DNA of 64,000 nt from Cepaea nemoralis (lineage: Eukaryota; Mollusca; Gastropoda; Stylommatophora; Helicidae), in NCBI GenBank assembly GCA_014155875.1, contig JACEFZ010011063.1, positions 635,001 through 699,000 on the forward strand, in the 5' to 3' direction. The position numbers were made by a program, and so were the translations under genes. Under the pieces are notes generated by a model. It saw nothing but the letters and a program-made list of their open reading frames with translations. It was not told the DNA's origin and made no database searches. Positions 44,640-56,406 of the stretch are shown piece by piece. The first letter of the stretch is position 1; each line of letters begins with the position of its first letter.

Positions 44640-45930
44640 CACTTACAATTCTAAATTCAATTTAATTATTTTACAATCTAAACTTTCAAATCAAAATTCT
44701 AATATTTGATCAATTAAACTTGTCAGTCCTCTGGTAATATCCTTGACTTTGACTTGAAAATCTATGAAACAATAATTTGTTACTATCTTGAATGCAATTC
44801 ATAATCTCTAATTATCAATTGTTTATATGGTGTGCTGCTCCAGTTGAACCATATCTGCGCCTTATCGGACTATTAGCGTTTGTGATAGATTTACTGGGTT
44901 GACCATCATTCAACTAAATCTGTCAACATTTCCTCCACTTGCACCCTGTCATCTCAGATTTGCAAGGATTCTTATAAATGACTCACATATTACAACAATG
45001 TGATAAGTTCATCAAAGGCATAGTATAGATTTCTCTTCTCAACATCAAAACCAATTATAAAAGCACAAATATAAACCAGTGTTCCTTGAGATCATCTGAA
45101 CTGCCGTCCACCGTCATGGGCTAATCATCCAAATAAAACAGAACAACCCATACCGGTGATCAGCCGAACACCTGATCTAACTTCCTATACTATCAATTCT
45201 GTCTTCCCACCGTGACGATGCACCCGTCGATACACAGGAACGCGATAATCTCCATTTATTGACAGAGCTCTTCCATCAGTGCTTAACAAAAGTCATGTAC
45301 GGCCTCCATTCCAATCAGCGTTCTCTCCCGCCGATAGCGAAGCCGATGCAGTGTCCCAATGAGAAGCCAGAAGTTACAAAAAGAAACACCGTATTGCCAA
45401 CGCCACGCCAGGACATTCACCGATACCGAAATGAAATCCATCCAATGTATTAGATAGTATCGATCCAAAATTCAATAAGTAATGTTAAATAAACTTAGTC
45501 ATGCGACCATAGATAAATGATTAGTTCTTCATATCAAACACTATTAATTCTGTAAACACCAAACGTCAATCATTATCATGCAAATATATATCTTCTAAAT
45601 CCTGACTTACATATTAATCTAAAGTTTTCAGTAAAAAATAATATTAACAAATCACGATTAATAACTTTCATTTCTGGGTTAATACGTAGCACACCCAGTT
45701 ATATAATTATGTCAATTTATTAACAGCATAACGATAACATAAACGAAAGTTACTAATAATATATAATCCATGAATTCATTCTATTAACCAATAATAAAAA
45801 CGTGTAATACAATTAAGCAGTATATACTAATATTACGTTACAAAAGTCTTTTGTTTACATAACTATTTACTACCGAATTACTGCTATATACTACGGTACT
45901 AATTAATTTATAATACTTACTACTTCTTAG
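44640..45930. repeat. AT-rich dispersed repeat, copy 1
   Basis: Segments match 54700-55400: GATCAGCCG, CATACTATCAAT, a TTCTCTCCCGCCGAT region, ATGAAATCCATCC, and further right TAATTCTGTAAACACC with CAATCATTATCATG. No coding text. It may be a large non-autonomous element, but its ends are undefined. Confidence 0.65.
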
Positions 45931-46190
45931 ACCGGCTTCCTGGCCAAGAGGTTAGCGACTTTTCTCCGTAATCTCGTATACTCTCGTAAGTAACGTGACG
46001 ACGGTGAGAATCAGCAGTGGTTCGAATCGCGCCGGTAACTTACGGGGTATGTGAGCCGGCCGCTCAGAAAGCAATGGCAAACTACTGAGCGTAATCTTGC
46101 CAAGAAATCAACAATCAGCTGAAAGATGCTGATGTTGACAGCAATGTCCTGTAAAGGATATGCAAACATTGTTTTTATTTACTGCTTCTT
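45931..46190 (+). mobile_element. tRNA-derived SINE, full length
   Basis: The head ACCGGCTTCCTGGCCAAG and GAGGTTAGCG fit box A, and GTGGTTCGAATCGC fits box B. The head closes with GTGAGCCGGC, which can pair with the start like an acceptor stem. The tail holds TGGCAAACTACTG and TTGCCAAGAAATC, an inverted TGGCAA/TTGCCA pair. It is the plus-strand partner of the copy at 3405. Confidence 0.88.
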
Positions 46191-46210
46191 AATTTCAATG
46201 GCACCATGGA

Positions 46211-46299
46211 TTCTTCTTCTTCTTCTTCTTCTTCTTCTTCTTCTTCTTCTTCTTCTTCTTCTTCTTCTTCTCTTCTTCTTCTCTTCTTCTTCTTCTTCA
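46211..46299. repeat. CTT microsatellite
   Basis: About 29 TTC/CTT units, with two single-base phase slips. Confidence 0.97.
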
Positions 46300-47342
46300 G
46301 CGTTCCGAGCCATTGGGGTTCTTTGCTGCAGATACAATCCATTTCCATTCAGTCTCTCTGGTTGATCAACGGATTATAATTAATAAATCAAAAATATATT
46401 GTGGCCACTTATCCATAAACCATAATATCTAATTCCTCAACATCACTAATAGTCGGTTTGTTTACATCTGCCAACTACGCATTTAAATTTCACAGTATAA
46501 CACATTGTTCTGTAGCAGCACAAGAATCTGCCTATTCACACTTCTAGTATTTCTTTTATTATAGTTTTAGTGTTGCTAAGTTTCTATTTCTAACGATCAC
46601 ATTTGTAAATTCGAAATTGTGCACATTGCTATTTCACATCGTTCATTCACCGAAACAATGACAAAGAGTTTCTGTTTATGGCCTGACCTTCTAGGCTCAT
46701 CAACTGTTTTTGTGGTGACCCCAACACAGTTGTTGCACTCAGTCTTGCTCCCGCGTTGACCTAAACACAGTCATTGTATTTAGCGTTGCTCCCGTGTTGA
46801 TCTCGCGAGCGTTCATGAAGTATTTCCGAATTATGCCGAGTGACGATCTGTCCTCTGCTGTAGTCTGCCAAAATCTGATTCCCCCAGCTTAATTTATCTG
46901 TATATTTCGATGTAAGCGGTGAATTTGGTTTCTGCGTGTCCCGTGTAAACTTACAATTAGGCCAATAGTTCAACCGTGTTTCTAGGCTAGACTATTATTC
47001 ACGGAGCTTTCTACGAAATGTCCTTGAATACAATCAACTCGTCTGTATGAACCCCATTCTTTACAAATTCTTAGTTCTTTACCATTTTCGAATGTTTTGT
47101 TCTTTGCATATAATTTAAACATACACACGTTTGCCGACAGTTCTCTGCTTTAGCGTAATATAGTTTCAACTGTTTCTGTTACTGTACATCTTGCACCTGT
47201 TATTTGACACTCTGTTAGGTTGCTGATATTCTTTTTTATTTCTGCTTTTCTTGAACACCATATTCTTGCCTAGGGTATTATTTTTCTTTCCTGGAATTTC
47301 ATTCCGCTCTGAGCTCCATATGTTGCCGGCAAGTGGGTGTTT
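46300..47342. other. no recognisable gene
   Basis: AT-rich sequence. A 40-bp near-duplication with TTGCTCCCGCGTTGA / TTGCTCCCGTGTTGA occurs at 46725-46805, next to TGGTGACCCCAAC, which resembles an LTR-element leader. Nothing firmer is visible. Confidence 0.4.
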
Positions 47343-47781
47343 GCCGGTGCTGCATAATTGACAACAGATAACTCTTTAAGCCAACTCAACGCAACTCGAT
47401 CGAACAACAGAACACAATTCAAATTTACACCTTCTTTTTCACTCCAGGTATTTGGCAATACACAATGTCATTTATACCACATATCAGTTACTTTTATACG
47501 ATACCTAGAGTCTACAATAACTTCACAACAATAAGTACACAACTTAACCACAGATGTAGCGGCACATTTTATGGCCTGTGCTACAGAGCCAAGAACCACG
47601 TCTCAACTCGACGGTGGCTAAGCCCAACTGATTGCCTGCAGGAGACGTTGTCCCCTGCTCAGCGACTCGCCTCGCTATTGTCATGCAAGACATGATTCTC
47701 AATCTTCTCATCTTCACACTGGACTGCATGAAGCTGTAGACTGTCAGTACCGAGTGGCCCATGACCTGACCTAGGTCCATG
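47343..47781. repeat. dispersed 439-bp repeat, copy 2
   Basis: Partner of 41088-41523. It begins GCCGGTGCTGCATAATTGAC, ends GACCTAGGTCCATGG, and abuts the 36-bp array. Confidence 0.88.
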
Positions 47782-48530
47782 GCAGTAGTAAATATAGTAC
47801 ACTCTCATGTTTCTACAATAGTAGTACAGATAGTATGTTCTCATGTCTCTACAATAGTAGTACAGATAGTATGTTCTCATGTCTCTACAATAGTAGTACA
47901 GATAGTGTGTTCTCATGTCTCTACAATAGTAGTACAGATAGTATGTTCTCATGACACTACAATAGTAGTACAGATAGTGTGTTCTCATGTCTCTACAATA
48001 GTAGTACAGATAGTATGTACTCATGACACTACAATAGTAGTAGAGCTAGTGTGTTCTCATGACACTACAATAGTATTACAGATAGTATGTTCTCATGTCT
48101 CTACAATAGTAGTACAGATAGTATGTTCTCATGTCTCTACAATAGTAGTACAGATAGTATGTTCTCATGTCTCTACAATAATAGTACAGATAGTATGTTC
48201 TCATATCACTATAATAGTAGTACAGATAGTATGCTCTCATGTCTCTACAATAGTATACAGATAATATGTTCTCATGTCTCTACAATAGTGTTACAGATAG
48301 TATGCTCTCATGTCTCTACAATAGTAGTACAGATAGTATGTTCTCATTTCTCTACAATAGTAGTACAGATAGTATATTCTCATGTCTCTACAATAGAAGT
48401 ACAGATAGTATATTCTCATGCCTCTACAATAGTAGTGTAGATAGTATGTTCTCATGTTTCTACAACACTAGTACGTGTAGTATGTTCTCATGCCTCTACA
48501 ATAGTAGTGCAGATAGTATAATCTCATGGT
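47779..48530. repeat. 36-bp minisatellite, about 21 copies
   Basis: The unit TAGTATGTTCTCATGTCTCT plus ACAATAGTAGTACAGA repeats every 36 bp (47831, 47867 and so on). Because 36 is a multiple of three the array reads open in several frames. This is a by-product of the period and not evidence of a gene. Related units recur at 53205-53385. Confidence 0.96.
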
Positions 48531-49264
48531 AAGTCAGGTCTTAGTCAGATATTGACATAAGCCTGGGTCAGTGACATTGAAGTGAGTGACCGGGCATGAG
48601 AAAGAATGGAGATGAGAGTGGGAGACAGTAAAGTGACTGACCTGGCTATGAGAAAACAGCCAGTCCTGAGAAATAAAATAGTGAGGGTAGAGGAAAAAAA
48701 CCCCTAGGGCGGATGGGGAGAGAGATAGTGTATTTGTGTGTGAAGTCAAGGGACTTCAGGGAGTTGAGTTTGAGATACCGAAGGAGTCGGTAGTCCACGG
48801 ACAACGGTGTTGTGTTGTTCTCCGAGTGGTGAAGACAGGCCTAAACCCAGAGTGGGTTGCATAGTTGAGCATTGGCTCCAACCCAATGTGTGGGTTGTAC
48901 TGTGGGAGATCCAGCAGTGGATAGTAGCTGGATTACCTGTCTTGTGGATTGAGATAAGAAGCAGGCCGTGAGAAGGCATTGATGTGTGCTGGTTAAATTG
49001 TGAGGAGGATATTTATATTCTATGGATTACATTATTTTCTGGATGTATAAACATTTTCCGTCTGTCCGTCTTATTTCTGGAATAAATGATTATGTGCGCC
49101 AACTCAATCTTGTTTCATGACTGGTGAAGGTGCACTTCTGGGGTGAGTTGGATTATGAGACAATTAGATAGCTCAATTGACACACCATGAACATCGTTAC
49201 CTAGACAATGACCATCACACGACAATATCAAGCAAAGATCATCAAGAACATTAATATTATCATC
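48531..49264. other. no recognisable gene; possible LTR-like or intronic sequence
   Basis: It begins at the array edge with CATGGTAAGTCAGG, a donor-like motif. AATAAATGATT near 49081 is polyadenylation-like. No protein motif is visible. Confidence 0.35.
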
Positions 49265-49325
49265 AAGAACGACGTGTGACAGATATTATTGAGCTACCGT
49301 ATGACAGTAGACGGTACTACCTGCT
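49265..49325 (+). pseudogene. possible serpin exon fragment cut by a LINE
   Basis: After GTGTGACAG (acceptor-like) the text reads DIIELPYDSRRYYLLSV. ELPY followed by a beta-strand of hydrophobic residues is a conserved serpin feature in the second half of the fold. It lies on the same strand as, and downstream of, the exon at 20251. The text turns into LINE 5' sequence near 49325. The match is only about 17 residues, so this is tentative. Confidence 0.3.
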
Positions 49326-50010
49326 TTCTGTCAGCGCCGAATGTTGGGCGGCGCTTACCAAACCCGACACCCCACATTGTGCCAACGGCTTCGGGCGAAA
49401 GAAGCGCAATTGGGAGGGTACTAGCCTTATCCTGGTACGAGGAAATGCAACCCAAAGACAAAATAAGTCATGGCAGGGCAGACCAGGCCCTAAGCCTTGG
49501 TTGGCAGCTGGTCTAGGATCGAAGCTCCGACAGGCGGACAGTTTAGAGCATTGCTTTGCTGATCCGGCAGCTTCTGCAGCTTGTCTTGTTCCAGATTATA
49601 GGTGTCAACTTTCCTCTGGAGTGAAGTAGGCAGGCAGAGAGAGGGATCATGCTGCATGGGCAACACATGGTTTCTTTATTTTAGCCCAGGCTTTGTGCTA
49701 TGGAGAGGCAATAACTCCATCCCTGGTCTTAACCGGTCTCGGAATCAAAGCGAGAGGCAACTGTTACGAGTTATAAGTCCTTGTCAGTTGGCGTAGACAT
49801 GGGGCGCCAGGCGTTGCCTCTGACGGTGGGAGACACCTACAGGTGTCACTGATCAGCTACCGCCCGCCTCAAGCTGGGCAGCCCCCAGCCAATTGGGTGC
49901 TGATCCGCCACAGCCTGCCTGCTTCAATGGGTGCTTGGGGCTAGGACAAAATCTGAATCGCAGGCTGTAAAACCAATGCACCAGGTACTAATAAAAAGAA
50001 TAGAAACCTC
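49326..50010 (+). other. 5' untranslated region of the LINE at 50011
   Basis: Non-coding, GC-rich (CAGCCTGCCTGCTTCAATGG), leading directly into the endonuclease ATG. The start near 49325 is inferred from the change in character there. Confidence 0.5.
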
Positions 50011-51218
50011 ATGCTACGGCTTGCAACCTGGAACGTGAGAACCATGTGTCCAGGATTTTCCACTGACTTGACAAATATTGACGATGTGAAAAAAACGGCT
50101 GTGATTGATGCTGAAATCGATCGTCTTAACATTGATATTGCTGGCCTGCAGGAGACTCGCCTCTCTGAGGAAGGGTCACTCAGGGAAAACAATTACACCT
50201 TTTTTTGGAAGGGAAAAGGGCAACATGGTGTGGGCTTTGCAGTGAAGAATTCGCTACTGGGAATGATTGATATCCCAGCTGGAGGTAATGAAAGATTATT
50301 ATCACTGCGCTTGGCAACCTCCTGTGGATTTGCCACCATTCTCACTGCATATGCACCAACACTCGCTTCCTCTGATGATGTGAAGGATACGTTCTATGAG
50401 CAGCTAGACTCTGCGATCAAGGCAGTTCCAAAATCCGACTACATTTATATGCTCGGTGATTTCAATGCTCGTGTGGGCAAGGACTCGAGTTCATGGCCAG
50501 TGTGCCATGGAAAATACAACATCGGTCGCATGAATGATAATGGGCAAAGGCTGCTGGAGCATTGCACTAGAAATGACCTATGTATTACAAACTCCTTTTT
50601 TAAAACAAAAGAGATGCATAAGGTCACATGGAAACATCCAAGATCCGGCCATTGGCATCAGCTGGACTTCATTATCACACGGAGACAACATCTGAACCAT
50701 ACATCATTAACTCGAAGTTACCACAGTGCTGACTGTGATACAGATCATTCTTTGGTTGTTGCAAGGGTTAGACTGAGACCAAAGAGAATCTACACAGCTA
50801 AACACAAGTCTAGCCCCAGGATTAATATTACTAACACTCACGATCCTGGAAAGTGCTTTGAATTTCAACAGCAACTTGAAGACGCTTTCAATGATACATC
50901 AGAAAATTGTAAAGTAAATGATAAATGGAGTAAACTTAAGGAAACTATTTATAAAACAGCTGTAGGGGTTTACGGCACTGTGGATCATAAGAGGCAGGTC
51001 TGGTTTGCGGCAAACAGCCAGATACTGCAGCCCTTGATTGATAAAAAGAAGATAGCTCTCTTAAGAAACAAGGAAAGACCAACGCGTAACACTCTGAGTG
51101 AGCTGAAGCAAGCAAGGAAGGATGTACAAAAGGCTGCCAGGCAGTGTGCGAATGACTATTAGGATCAAGATTATGTGAGTCCATTCAAATCGCAAGTGAT
51201 AAGGGAAACATCAGAAGC
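50011..51218 (+). pseudogene. APE-type LINE, endonuclease domain (nearly intact)
   Basis: A 383-codon frame from ATG 50011. All APE motifs are present: LATWNVRTM (Asn), GLQETRLSEEG (Glu), MLGDFNARVGKDSS (Asp/Asn), WHQLDFIITRR, and SADCDTDHSLVVARV (the terminal Asp-His). A connector helix region follows to 51162, where a TAG replaces what is probably a Trp codon, and a frameshift comes soon after. The domain would nick target DNA for target-primed reverse transcription. It is the best-preserved LINE in the window. Confidence 0.92.
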
Positions 51219-53142
51219 ATGTATGAAGGGATAAAGAAAGCCTGTGGTCCAATGATCAAAAGAAGTGCACCGCTGAAAACCTTGACTGGAGAAATCATCA
51301 CTGATAAGAAACAGCAGATGGATAGATGGGTCGAGCACTATTTAGAGCTTTACTCAAGTGAGACCAAGCTAGCGGATGATGCCCTCAACGCCATAGAGGC
51401 CCTGCCAACTCTTGACCACCTGGACACACTTCCCACCATAACAGAAGTTAAGTGTGCTATAAATGAGCTTGCATCTGGCAAGGCTCCAGGTAAGGATGGG
51501 ATTCCAATAGAGGTGATCAGGAGTGGGCAAGACACACTCGCTCTACAGATCCACCAGCTAATAGAGCTATGCTGGCGAGAAGGACAAGTCCCACAGGATT
51601 TCAAAGATTCAAACATCATAACGCTGTACAAGAACAAGGGAGATCGGAGCGACTGTAACAAATATAGGGGTATCTCACTTCTGTGTATTGTTGGGAAAGT
51701 ATTTGCCAGAATTGTCCTGCACAGACTTCAAGTCCTGGGAGATCAAGTCTACCCCGAATCACAGTGTGGCTTCCGTCAGAACCGGTCTACCATTGATATG
51801 ATATTCTCATTGCGACAGATGCAAGAAAAATGCCGGGAACAAAATCAGCCACTGTTTATTGCCTTCATCGACCTCACAAAGGCATTTGATTTGGTCAGTC
51901 GTGAGGGTCTGATCAAGGCACTAAAGAAGATTGGCTGCCCACCAACTCTTCTGTCCATTGTGGAATCGTTCCACACAGGCATGAAGGGTATAATCAAGTT
52001 TGATGGCTCAACTTCAGAAGAGTTTGAAATCAAGAGTGGAGATAAGCTAGGCTGTGTGCTAGCCCCCACCCTCTTTGGGATATACTTTTCACTTCTACTG
52101 AAATATGCCTTTCGTGATCAGGATGATGGTATATACATTCACTCACGCTCAGATGGTGGCCTCTATAATGCTCAGAGATTGAAGGCCAAGACCAAAATTA
52201 GCAGGGTACTAATCAGAAAGTTGCTTTTTGCGGATGATGCTGCGATTACGACCCACTCTGAGGAAGAATTACAACATCTACTATCTGCATTCTCCAATGC
52301 TTGTTCTGAATTTGGTTTAACAATTAACAAAAAGAAGACACAGATTATGTCACAAGGTGCACATGGTGTACCATCAATCTTTATTGACGACGCCGAACTG
52401 GAGATAGTAGACCATTTTACATATCTAGGATCAGAGGTAAATAGCAAATTATCCCTCGATCAGAAAATCAACATCAGGATTGGCAAGGCATCAACAACAA
52501 TGAACATGTTAGCAAAAAGAGTCTGGGAGAACAGGAAGCTTACTGCCAAAACAAAAGTCCTCGTCTACCAAGCCTGTGTCCTTAGTACTCTTCTTTATGG
52601 CAGTGAAACCTGGACAACTTACTCACGCCAAGAGAAACGTTTAAACAGCTTTCATATGCGGTGTCTGCGAAGAATACTTGGTATTAAGTGGCAAGACAAA
52701 ATCACAAATACTGAAGTATTGGAAAGATCAGGTTGTGTGACGGTGTATTCCATGCTCAGTCTTCGTAGACGTTAGGAGGATGGATGATGGTAGAATACCA
52801 AAGGACATCTTTTTTGGTGAATTACAGACGGGTAGGAGATCTCAGGGTCGGCCTCTACTACGATACAAAGATGTGTGTAAGCGGGACATGATTGATACAG
52901 GCATTGATAATGCACATTGGGAGCACGTCGCCGCTGAACGTGTTGCATGGAGGGCAACTATCAGAAATGGAATAAAGACAAAGGAGAAAATGATTGCAGA
53001 TAAAGCACACACAGAGCGTGAGAGACGTAAGATGGTGCAAAATGGTGGAAGTGACCATGTTTTCACATGCACCTACTGTGGGCAAACATTTGCAGCAAGA
53101 ATTGGCCTTACCAGCCACACTCGCCTCCGCCATGGATCGTAG
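51219..53142 (+). pseudogene. APE-type LINE, reverse transcriptase and C-terminal C2H2-like motif
   Basis: The main 518-codon frame has ASGKAPGKDGIPIEVI, NKYRGISLLCIVGKVF, ESQCGFRQNRSTIDMIF, FIDLTKAFDLVSREGL and the catalytic LLFADDAAITTHSEEEL near 52225. Then come NKKKTQIMSQG, FTYLGSEVNS, LLYGSETWTTYSRQEKRL and CLRRILGIKW. A small deletion near 52770 shifts frame. The second frame continues MDDGRIPKDIFFGELQTG and ends CTYCGQTFAARIGLTSH with HGS, a CX2C...H-type motif. Three lesions in about 1,020 codons. The clade is not assigned. Confidence 0.93.
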
Positions 53143-53183
53143 TTATTAAGCCTTTTTGAAGGACAATGTACCAAACTATCGTC

Positions 53184-53411
53184 TGTCAAGACGGAAAGGT
53201 GCCAATAATATTCTCATGCCTCTACAATAGTAGAGCAGATAGTATATTCTCATGCCTCTACAATAGTAGTGCAAATAATATATTCTTATGTCCCTACAAT
53301 ATCTATACAGATAGTATATTCTCATGTCTCTACAATATCTATACAGATAGTATATTCTCATGTCTCTACAACAGTAATGACTGACTGGCGCCTTGCCATC
53401 TTGACAGACTT
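53184..53411. mobile_element. small inverted-repeat element with 36-bp units inside
   Basis: 53184-53206 begins GTCTGTCAAGACGG. 53389-53411 ends CCATCTTGACAGAC. As inverted repeats they match at about 20 of 23 positions. The interior is about five units related to the 36-bp array at 47779. It could be a MITE or foldback element that carries a minisatellite. Confidence 0.55.
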
Positions 53412-53849
53412 GTCTATAGTGGTCATACAAGACTGACCATCACTCAGCTTCATCTGCTCATCCTCACCACTCATTTGCTAAGCCACTCGTCCCAGGCCTA
53501 GAAGATCAGCTGTTATCGCGTTCACATACAAGGCCACCTGTACAACGCAAGCCAACGTTACCTGGTAGACAGACTGATACCCGACTGCAAGGATTGCCCA
53601 AGGAAGATACCAAGTTCCAAGTACCGCCAGCACATCTTTGCTGTTATCGCGTTACCATACCTGACCACCCGTATCTCCAGTCAGTCAGCCACTGCAGCCA
53701 CAGACTTCCACCACCGCCCATGCTTGTACCAAGTTCCAAGTACCGCCAGCCTATGAAAATAGACATCCTCTTTGACTCTGTCACTGTAGACCTAGCGTAT
53801 AGCAATGAACATAGTGGCAGCTACTAAGCTTGAGATAATCTTATGTTAC
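53412..53849. other. no gene; 120-bp spaced duplication
   Basis: CCAAGTTCCAAGTACCGCCA occurs at 53610 and 53730, and a TTATCGCGTT block recurs near 53514 and 53643. A 77-codon frame here is not supported by any motif. Confidence 0.5.
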
Positions 53850-55853
53850 TGACCGCTTCCTTCCACTTGCCCAAATCATTACGCTTCAATTGCCACAGCT
53901 TCTGTTGTAACTTCATCCTCTATATAGTACTCTCATCAATTTTATTAATTATTCCAATAATAAGTATCCTATAAATCTAAACAATTTGTTCTTAAATTAA
54001 TCAAAATCAACCAACAATATCAATAAATGCAACATAATAATAAATATCAACACAAATATATGTCTCAATCAATCAATTAATAACAAAATTAAATATCTAT
54101 ACTCAACCAATAAGTAATTATATTCTCATTACTAAAATTATATAGCATTTACATCAATAGTTCACAATATTCATTAATACATATCACTAATAACTATGCA
54201 ATTACTACTAATTATCTAACACATAACATCCATCATATAATTATATAATATATAATATAATACTATATGTGCAATAATAACAATCATTGCTTATAATTTA
54301 AGTTCTCTATTCCATAAAATAATTACTAATCAATCTCTATATAATTACATAGTCACACTCATATTGCAATACAGCTTCCTTTCCAATAACATCTCTTCAA
54401 TTTCAATTCTAACTCAACCTGTATGGCTATGTGGCACCATGACTACGTGTTAGTAAGACATGCAATCCATCATCAAATTATTTACATACGTTAGTTCTGT
54501 ACAGTAAGTTAACCCATAGTGCCTCCATACATGAGTGAGTCTTCATCTGCCACTAAACCACAATCAACAATCTGCAATGCGAGACCGCCATCACACAGCG
54601 AGCACATACCTAGCTCACCAGGTGTTAGCAACCTCACATTAACTGATGCCAATACCAATATGGTTTTACCTATCCACTACTGTTATCAATCACGAAATCT
54701 TTCACAATTAAAAAATATAAACCCAATAAATATCGAAATCATCTGTGCCACCAGTCCCCGTCACGGATTATCATTTAACACATTCATTCCATTCACATCA
54801 ACCACCATAACCCGTATCAGAGATCAGCCGCACACATGACGTAACTTCTCATACTATCAATATTGACAAAGTCATCTCCGGTTTCCATCCCAACTGATGT
54901 TTTCTCCCAGCGATCTCCGCCGATGCCGTGCCAGAATCGACAAGTCCGATGTTACCAAAGAGAACACTGCACCGCCAAACACCGCTCGGATATCCACCCA
55001 TTTGAAATGAATTCCCATTCACTAAAGATAGTATTAACCAAAATCCACTAATGAAAATTAAACTAACTACCACACACCAAACTTCCGCTAACTCGACGTC
55101 ATCTCAAACCGACGCTCAACAGTTGTCAAACCGGTACTGCACCAGTGGTACCAGATGTTAAAATTAAATACAACACCGCTCCAACCCTGCCGAGACACCA
55201 GCAGTCCGAAAAGAAGTCCCTTTATTAGTTCGATGCCAGTTGTTAAATCCCTACATTAAATGTCTTTTAACTCACTAATTAAATAAATAATTCTTAGCAT
55301 TAACCAATAATTCTGTAAACCAACATCAATCATTGCCATGTAAATATATAAGTCATAAACACTAAACTAAAATAATATAAAGTTACCATTAATTGATAAT
55401 ATTAAACTACATTCAATCACTCTTTCTTAAAAAATCTCTTACCATTGTTTTTTTTATAAAGTGTTAATAATAATTTAAATTTTCAAATTTGTTGCAATCA
55501 ATAGCTATACACTGTACATTTACTATTAATTTACTGTAGGCTATATTATAACATTATTGAACTGATTAAGTTGTGTGTTTAATTCTGCAGCTCTAACACA
55601 CCAAACACCATAACCAAACTATACAATCTACCAGAAATCAATAAGTACATATCATTACCTTTATAAATGTTGACCATCATATTCATACTGCTAGCTATCT
55701 AGTATTTATTTGTATCTTACTAATTTATAAATTAATTTTTAATTGATAAGTTAATGTAATTGCGCTGCAATATTACCAATGTCTTCCTATATATGGTTCA
55801 ATTAATTATCCTTAACTTTATGAATCACTTAATCCATCAATTCATTGCATCAA
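53850..55853. repeat. AT-rich dispersed repeat, copy 2
   Basis: 54700-55075 aligns with 45060-45475, and 55270-55400 aligns with part of 45500-45660. The remainder is AT-rich with no coding text. TGGTACCAGATGTTA near 55145 resembles an LTR/primer-site junction, but I could not define an LTR. Confidence 0.6.
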
Positions 55854-56406
55854 TGTCACAGTCTCACATGAGGGCGGTATTAACATAAAGATAATAGAGA
55901 GTGGAGAAGGGATAGAACTCCAGCTAAAGGGAAAGAACCGAGTCACTCGAAGGCTCGAATAATCCAGAGCCTTCTCGAAGGACCGGTCAGCGTGTCCACA
56001 GCCCCGTGGACACCGATGGAGCCCGCCGATTGCGGGGTCCACGAGAAACTCGGAGAGAGTTACCACCCGTGTCGGATTGCGACACGTGTGGAAAGGCAGA
56101 CACGGACTGGACATCGGAGAAGCAACAGGGCTTACCTTAAGGGGGACTTGATAGCTTAAAACCCAAGTGTATTTAGGGGTCTTACGCATACGTTAGATAG
56201 CTGATAGAGTTGTTGTACTGATCATGTATTATTGGTTTAATGTAAACTCCTGTGATACGCAATTCGAGGGTTGCTGGCTGCGAAAACCTTTCTTCGCCAG
56301 CTTAATGTAACATAATATAAATAAATGATGTTCGATTGTATCTGAACGGAGTTTGTTGCCTTTATGAGCACGGGTTTCATTCCCCTAGGTATCTAGGACG
56401 GTGACA
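55854..56406 (+). mobile_element. 553-bp LTR, apparently solo
   Basis: It starts TGTCACAGTC and ends CGGTGACA, perfect 6-bp inverted ends of the TG...CA type. AATATAAATAAATGATG near 56316 supplies a polyadenylation-like signal. Its last 153 bp match 57933-58084, the LTR remnant before gypsy-3. Flanks ATCAA and ATAAA do not match, so no target duplication is evident. Orientation follows gypsy-3. Confidence 0.82.

Noticed and set aside
47659..48532. Open frames of 100-160 codons through the 36-bp array on both strands
   Set aside because: A 36-bp period keeps any stop-free unit open. The peptides are pure repeats (for example SHVSTIVVQIVC) with no sign of coding selection.
53594..53827. 77-codon frame with KFQVPP, considered as a serpin strand
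   Set aside because: The motif comes from a duplicated 20-bp block and the rest does not follow a serpin pattern.
54849..55073. Minus-strand VDSGTAS as an aspartic protease
   Set aside because: The related repeat copy at 45300-45450 does not conserve this reading, so it is a chance match.
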